Source: Firmicutes bacterium UBA6132 (GTDB lineage Bacteria; Bacillota_A; Clostridia; Tissierellales; Sedimentibacteraceae). Taken from it: a DNA stretch of 8,289 nt. Below are positions 6,402 through 8,289 of this stretch, piece by piece. The stretch covers positions 1-8,289 of the forward strand of contig DIVM01000343.1 in assembly GCA_002435835.1 (NCBI GenBank). Direction: 5' to 3'. A program made the translations under genes and the position numbers. The notes beneath the pieces were generated by a model that saw only the letters and a list, made by a program, of their open reading frames with translations, did no database searches and was not told where the DNA came from. Every line of letters starts with the position of its first letter. Positions within the stretch are counted from its first letter, which is position 1.

Positions 6402-6674
6402 ATGGAGCTATATATTATAACATTTACCAATCGTAATTATGCAATTGCAGCTTATAGCAAGTTAGAAAATATGCGAATAAAAAATATAAAATTAACATCA
6501 GTACCTTTTAGCATTAAAAGTGAATGTGATATTTGTATTAAAACTAATGATAGAGAATCTTTAAAGGCAATTTTAAGAGAGTGCAAAAGTAAATATCCTA
6601 TAAATAATGTTTACAGTTCTGTAAAAGTTAATGGTGCAAACATGTATAAAATTTTACCTTTAGATATCAATTAA
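6402..6674 (+). CDS. DUF3343 protein, putative sulfur/selenium carrier-like
   Basis: This is a 90-residue soluble protein that fits the DUF3343 family (putative Se/S carrier protein-like). The start YIITFTNRNYAIAAYSKLE is the usual strand then helix. The family's central motif, normally Pro then Ser-Cys-Gly, appears as VPFSIKSECDICIKT (34-48). C42 falls at the conserved cysteine position, the glycine is replaced by Asp43, and C45 makes a CDIC pair. C61 is a third cysteine. Family members occur near cysteine desulfurases and selenium genes, which led to the carrier proposal; biochemical proof is thin. Here nifS lies about 600 bases downstream. AGGAGG (6391-6396) is 5 bases before ATG 6402. An 88-base gap separates the gene from the permease, with no clear terminator or promoter, so cotranscription with the transport genes is possible. 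Confidence 0.8.
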   Translation: MELYIITFTNRNYAIAAYSKLENMRIKNIKLTSVPFSIKSECDICIKTNDRESLKAILRECKSKYPINNVYSSVKVNGANMYKILPLDIN

Positions 6675-6688
6675 AAGTAATAATAATT

Positions 6689-6750
6689 TTGGGGGATTTA
6701 AGAACAGACTTTTTGAAAAAAGGCCCGTTCTTAGGTCCCTCAATTTTCTT
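6689..6750 (+). terminator. intrinsic terminator between DUF3343 gene and iscR
   Basis: GGGGGATTTAAGAAC (6691-6705) pairs with GTTCTTAGGTCCCTC (6727-6741). Every position pairs in RNA, three as G-U wobbles, and two T-A pairs extend the base. TTTT and then CTT follow from 6744. The 21-base loop can form a smaller inner hairpin of CTTTT with AAAAG. The T tract is short, but the stem is strong. It isolates the DUF3343 unit from the iscR promoter 22 bases downstream. Confidence 0.72.
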
Positions 6751-6771
6751 GAAAAAAATTCGTCTTTAATG

Positions 6772-6800
6772 TTGACAAAAATAGTGGGGTATAATATAAT
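6772..6800 (+). promoter_or_regulatory. sigma-A promoter of the iscR-nifS operon
   Basis: TTGACA (6772-6777) and TATAAT (6795-6800) are exact consensus hexamers with an exact 17-base spacer. An A-rich tract (6751-6758) upstream could act as an UP element. Transcription should start near 6806-6808, giving a leader of about 45 bases before ATG 6851. Such a perfect promoter is expected to be strong and so to need repression. Confidence 0.9.
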
Positions 6801-6814
6801 TAATCATACCCCAC
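6784..6814. promoter_or_regulatory. inverted-repeat operator over the iscR promoter, probable Rrf2/IscR site
   Basis: GTGGGGTAT (6784-6792) and ATACCCCAC (6806-6814) are perfect 9-bp inverted arms around a 13-base centre that holds the -10 box. The whole 31-bp dyad matches at 12 of 15 paired positions. It covers the spacer, the -10 hexamer and the likely start site, so a bound protein would block RNA polymerase. The gene directly downstream encodes an IscR-type Rrf2 protein, and autorepression is known for IscR. Assigning this site to that protein is inference. Confidence 0.75.
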
Positions 6815-6850
6815 CAAAACAGTTGGGAATGGATTTGAAAGGAGACTAAA

Positions 6851-7288
6851 ATGATTTTATCAACAAAGGGCAGATATGGATTAAAAGCAGTATTTGAACT
6901 TTCACTAAATTACGGGTTAGGACCCGTGTCTCTTAAAAAAATATCAGAAAAATATGAAATATCAGAAAATTACTTAGAACAACTTTTTGCAAAATTAAGA
7001 AAAGCAGGATATATTGAAACTATAAGAGGTTCACAAGGCGGTTATATGCTTGCTAAAGAACCAAAAGACTTAACAGTTGGTATGATACTTAGAACATTAG
7101 AAGGAGAAATAACTACTTCTGAATGTGTAAATAAAGAAGTTTGTTCAAGGGAATCAGTATGTGCTACAAGAAGCATATTTGAAAAAATAGAAAAAAGTAT
7201 AACTGATGTTATAGATAAAATAACATTAGCTGATATGTATGAAGAACATAAAGAAATTTTATTGGAGGCTAACAAGCAAAATGAATAA
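6851..7288 (+). CDS. iscR: Rrf2-family transcriptional regulator, IscR-like
   Basis: This is a 145-residue DNA-binding regulator. The N-terminal winged helix-turn-helix has the family hallmarks STKGRYGLKA (4-13), VSLKKISEKYEISENYLEQL (26-45) and IRGSQGGYMLAK (58-69). Three cysteines, C92, C98 and C104, have CX5CX5C spacing and the same numbering as the [2Fe-2S] ligands of E. coli IscR. The fourth E. coli ligand, His107, aligns with Arg107 here. The C-terminal helix (about 108-140) is the usual dimerisation element. AAAGGAG (6838-6844) is 6 bases before ATG 6851. The gene overlaps nifS by 8 bases, so the two are coupled. It most likely senses iron-sulfur cluster supply and represses its own operon through the dyad at 6784-6814. 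A CymR-like role in cysteine metabolism is a less likely alternative, because CymR lacks this cysteine triad. Confidence 0.93.
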   Translation: MILSTKGRYGLKAVFELSLNYGLGPVSLKKISEKYEISENYLEQLFAKLRKAGYIETIRGSQGGYMLAKEPKDLTVGMILRTLEGEITTSECVNKEVCSRESVCATRSIFEKIEKSITDVIDKITLADMYEEHKEILLEANKQNE

Positions 7289-8289
7289 AAAACTATATCT
7301 TGATAATGCTGCAACAACTAAAGTTAAAAAAGAAGTTATTGAAGAAATGAGAGAATATTTTGATGTAATGTATGGAAATCCTTCAAGTCAGCTATATGAA
7401 CTTGGAAGAAAATCAAAAGAAGCAATCGAAAAAGCAAGAAAAGAAGTTGCTGATTTTATTAATGCTGATGAAAAAGAAATTTATTTTACAGCTGGCGGAT
7501 CTGAATCAGATAACTGGGCTATAAAAGGGGTTGCTTTTGCTAATAAAAATAAAGGAAATCATATTATTACAACTAAAATAGAACATCATGCTGTTTTACA
7601 CACTTGTGAGTATCTTGAGAAATTTGGGTTCGAAACAACATATTTAAATGTTGATCAGTATGGAATGATTAATTTAGAAGAGTTAAAACAAAGCATTCGT
7701 CCTGAAACAATTTTAATATCAGTGATGTTTGCAAATAATGAAATAGGAACAATTCAGCCAATAGAACAAATTGGGGAAATAGCTAAAGAACACGGAATTA
7801 TATTCCACACTGATGCAGTTCAGGCGTTAGGTGGAGTTAGAATAGATGTTAAAAAACAACATATTGATTTGTTATCTTTGTCAGCACATAAGGTTGGTGG
7901 ACCTAAAGGTATCGGAGCAATGTATATCAAAAAAGGTGTTAAAATAGACAACTTCATTCACGGTGGCGGACAAGAAAGAGGAAAAAGAGCTGGTACTGAA
8001 GGCGTACAAAATATAGCGGGTTTTGGTAAAGCTGTTGAATTAGCAGCAAAGAATTTCGATGAACACAACAATTATTTAATTAAATTAAGAACAAAATTAA
8101 TTGAAGGTATTAAAGCAAATATACCTGATGTAGTGTTAAATGGTCACCCTACAAACAGACTTCCTAACAATGTAAACTTTTCATATAAATATGTTGAAGG
8201 AGAAGCAATATTATTGTTGTTAGACATGGATGGAATTGCAGCTTCAAGCGGTTCTGCATGTACATCTGGTTCACTTGATCCATCCCATG
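7281..8289 (+). CDS. nifS: cysteine desulfurase NifS/IscS (3' end beyond the window)
   Basis: This is a pyridoxal-phosphate enzyme that takes sulfur from L-cysteine as an enzyme-bound persulfide, giving alanine, and supplies iron-sulfur cluster assembly and tRNA thiolation. The first 336 residues are present of an expected 380-400. Seen are the start LYLDNAATT (5-13), YGNPSSQ (31-37), the cofactor-stacking histidine region IEHHAVL (100-106), FANNEIGTIQP, HTDAVQALG, the Schiff-base lysine K204 in SAHKVGGPKG, the GGGQERGKRAGTE loop, and the active-site cysteine C327 in SSGSACTSGSLDPSH, a group I type. ATG 7281 overlaps the iscR stop by 8 bases, with GGAGG at 7265-7269. In Clostridia a nifU-type scaffold gene and mnmA often follow, but those would lie outside this window. 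Confidence 0.97.
   Translation, partial: MNKKLYLDNAATTKVKKEVIEEMREYFDVMYGNPSSQLYELGRKSKEAIEKARKEVADFINADEKEIYFTAGGSESDNWAIKGVAFANKNKGNHIITTKIEHHAVLHTCEYLEKFGFETTYLNVDQYGMINLEELKQSIRPETILISVMFANNEIGTIQPIEQIGEIAKEHGIIFHTDAVQALGGVRIDVKKQHIDLLSLSAHKVGGPKGIGAMYIKKGVKIDNFIHGGGQERGKRAGTEGVQNIAGFGKAVELAAKNFDEHNNYLIKLRTKLIEGIKANIPDVVLNGHPTNRLPNNVNFSYKYVEGEAILLLLDMDGIAASSGSACTSGSLDPSH

Noticed and set aside
7042..7317. Minus-strand open frame opposite iscR and nifS
   Set aside because: It covers the antisense of conserved IscR sequence and the gene junction, and shows no family features.

Overview
The window is very AT-rich, its ribosome binding sites are strong (AGGAGG, AAAGGAG), all its genes lie on the plus strand with tight spacing, and its protein set is typical of Clostridia. 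I read it as chromosome of a low-GC Clostridium-like Firmicute. There is no sign of a phage, plasmid, insertion sequence, CRISPR array, rRNA or tRNA.

Layout. (a) 1-113 is the 3' end of an unidentified gene. (b) 159-2432 is a close-packed group: a small RseC/MucC-family membrane protein with a four-cysteine motif, the AAA+ ATPase RarA (MgsA), and an unrecognised acidic 167-residue protein. (c) 2474-2546 is a strong stem-loop ending in six T, built around an inner palindrome. It lies only 28 bases ahead of the next start codon, so it may act as an attenuator as well as a terminator. (d) 2575-6313 is a transport cluster: a sodium:solute symporter (SSS) family protein, an ABC ATPase, and a 534-residue ABC permease that looks internally duplicated. 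Each gene directly follows or overlaps the one before. (e) 6402-6674 encodes a small DUF3343 protein, a family proposed to carry sulfur or selenium, and is followed by a terminator. (f) 6772-8289 starts an iron-sulfur cluster operon. A perfect consensus promoter is covered by a long inverted repeat, followed by an IscR-type Rrf2 regulator and a NifS/IscS cysteine desulfurase that runs off the end of the window.

How the parts fit. The right end is the most coherent module. NifS makes persulfide sulfur. The Rrf2 protein has the CX5CX5C cysteines of IscR and probably senses cluster status, repressing its own promoter through the 31-bp dyad. The neighbouring DUF3343 protein could receive or pass on persulfide, but it is a separate transcription unit. 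The transport cluster has no sequence-evident substrate. The best candidates for something not yet described are the structured element before the symporter, the symporter/ABC-exporter pairing, and the Rrf2 operator. I see no clear evidence of a wholly new multi-gene system.
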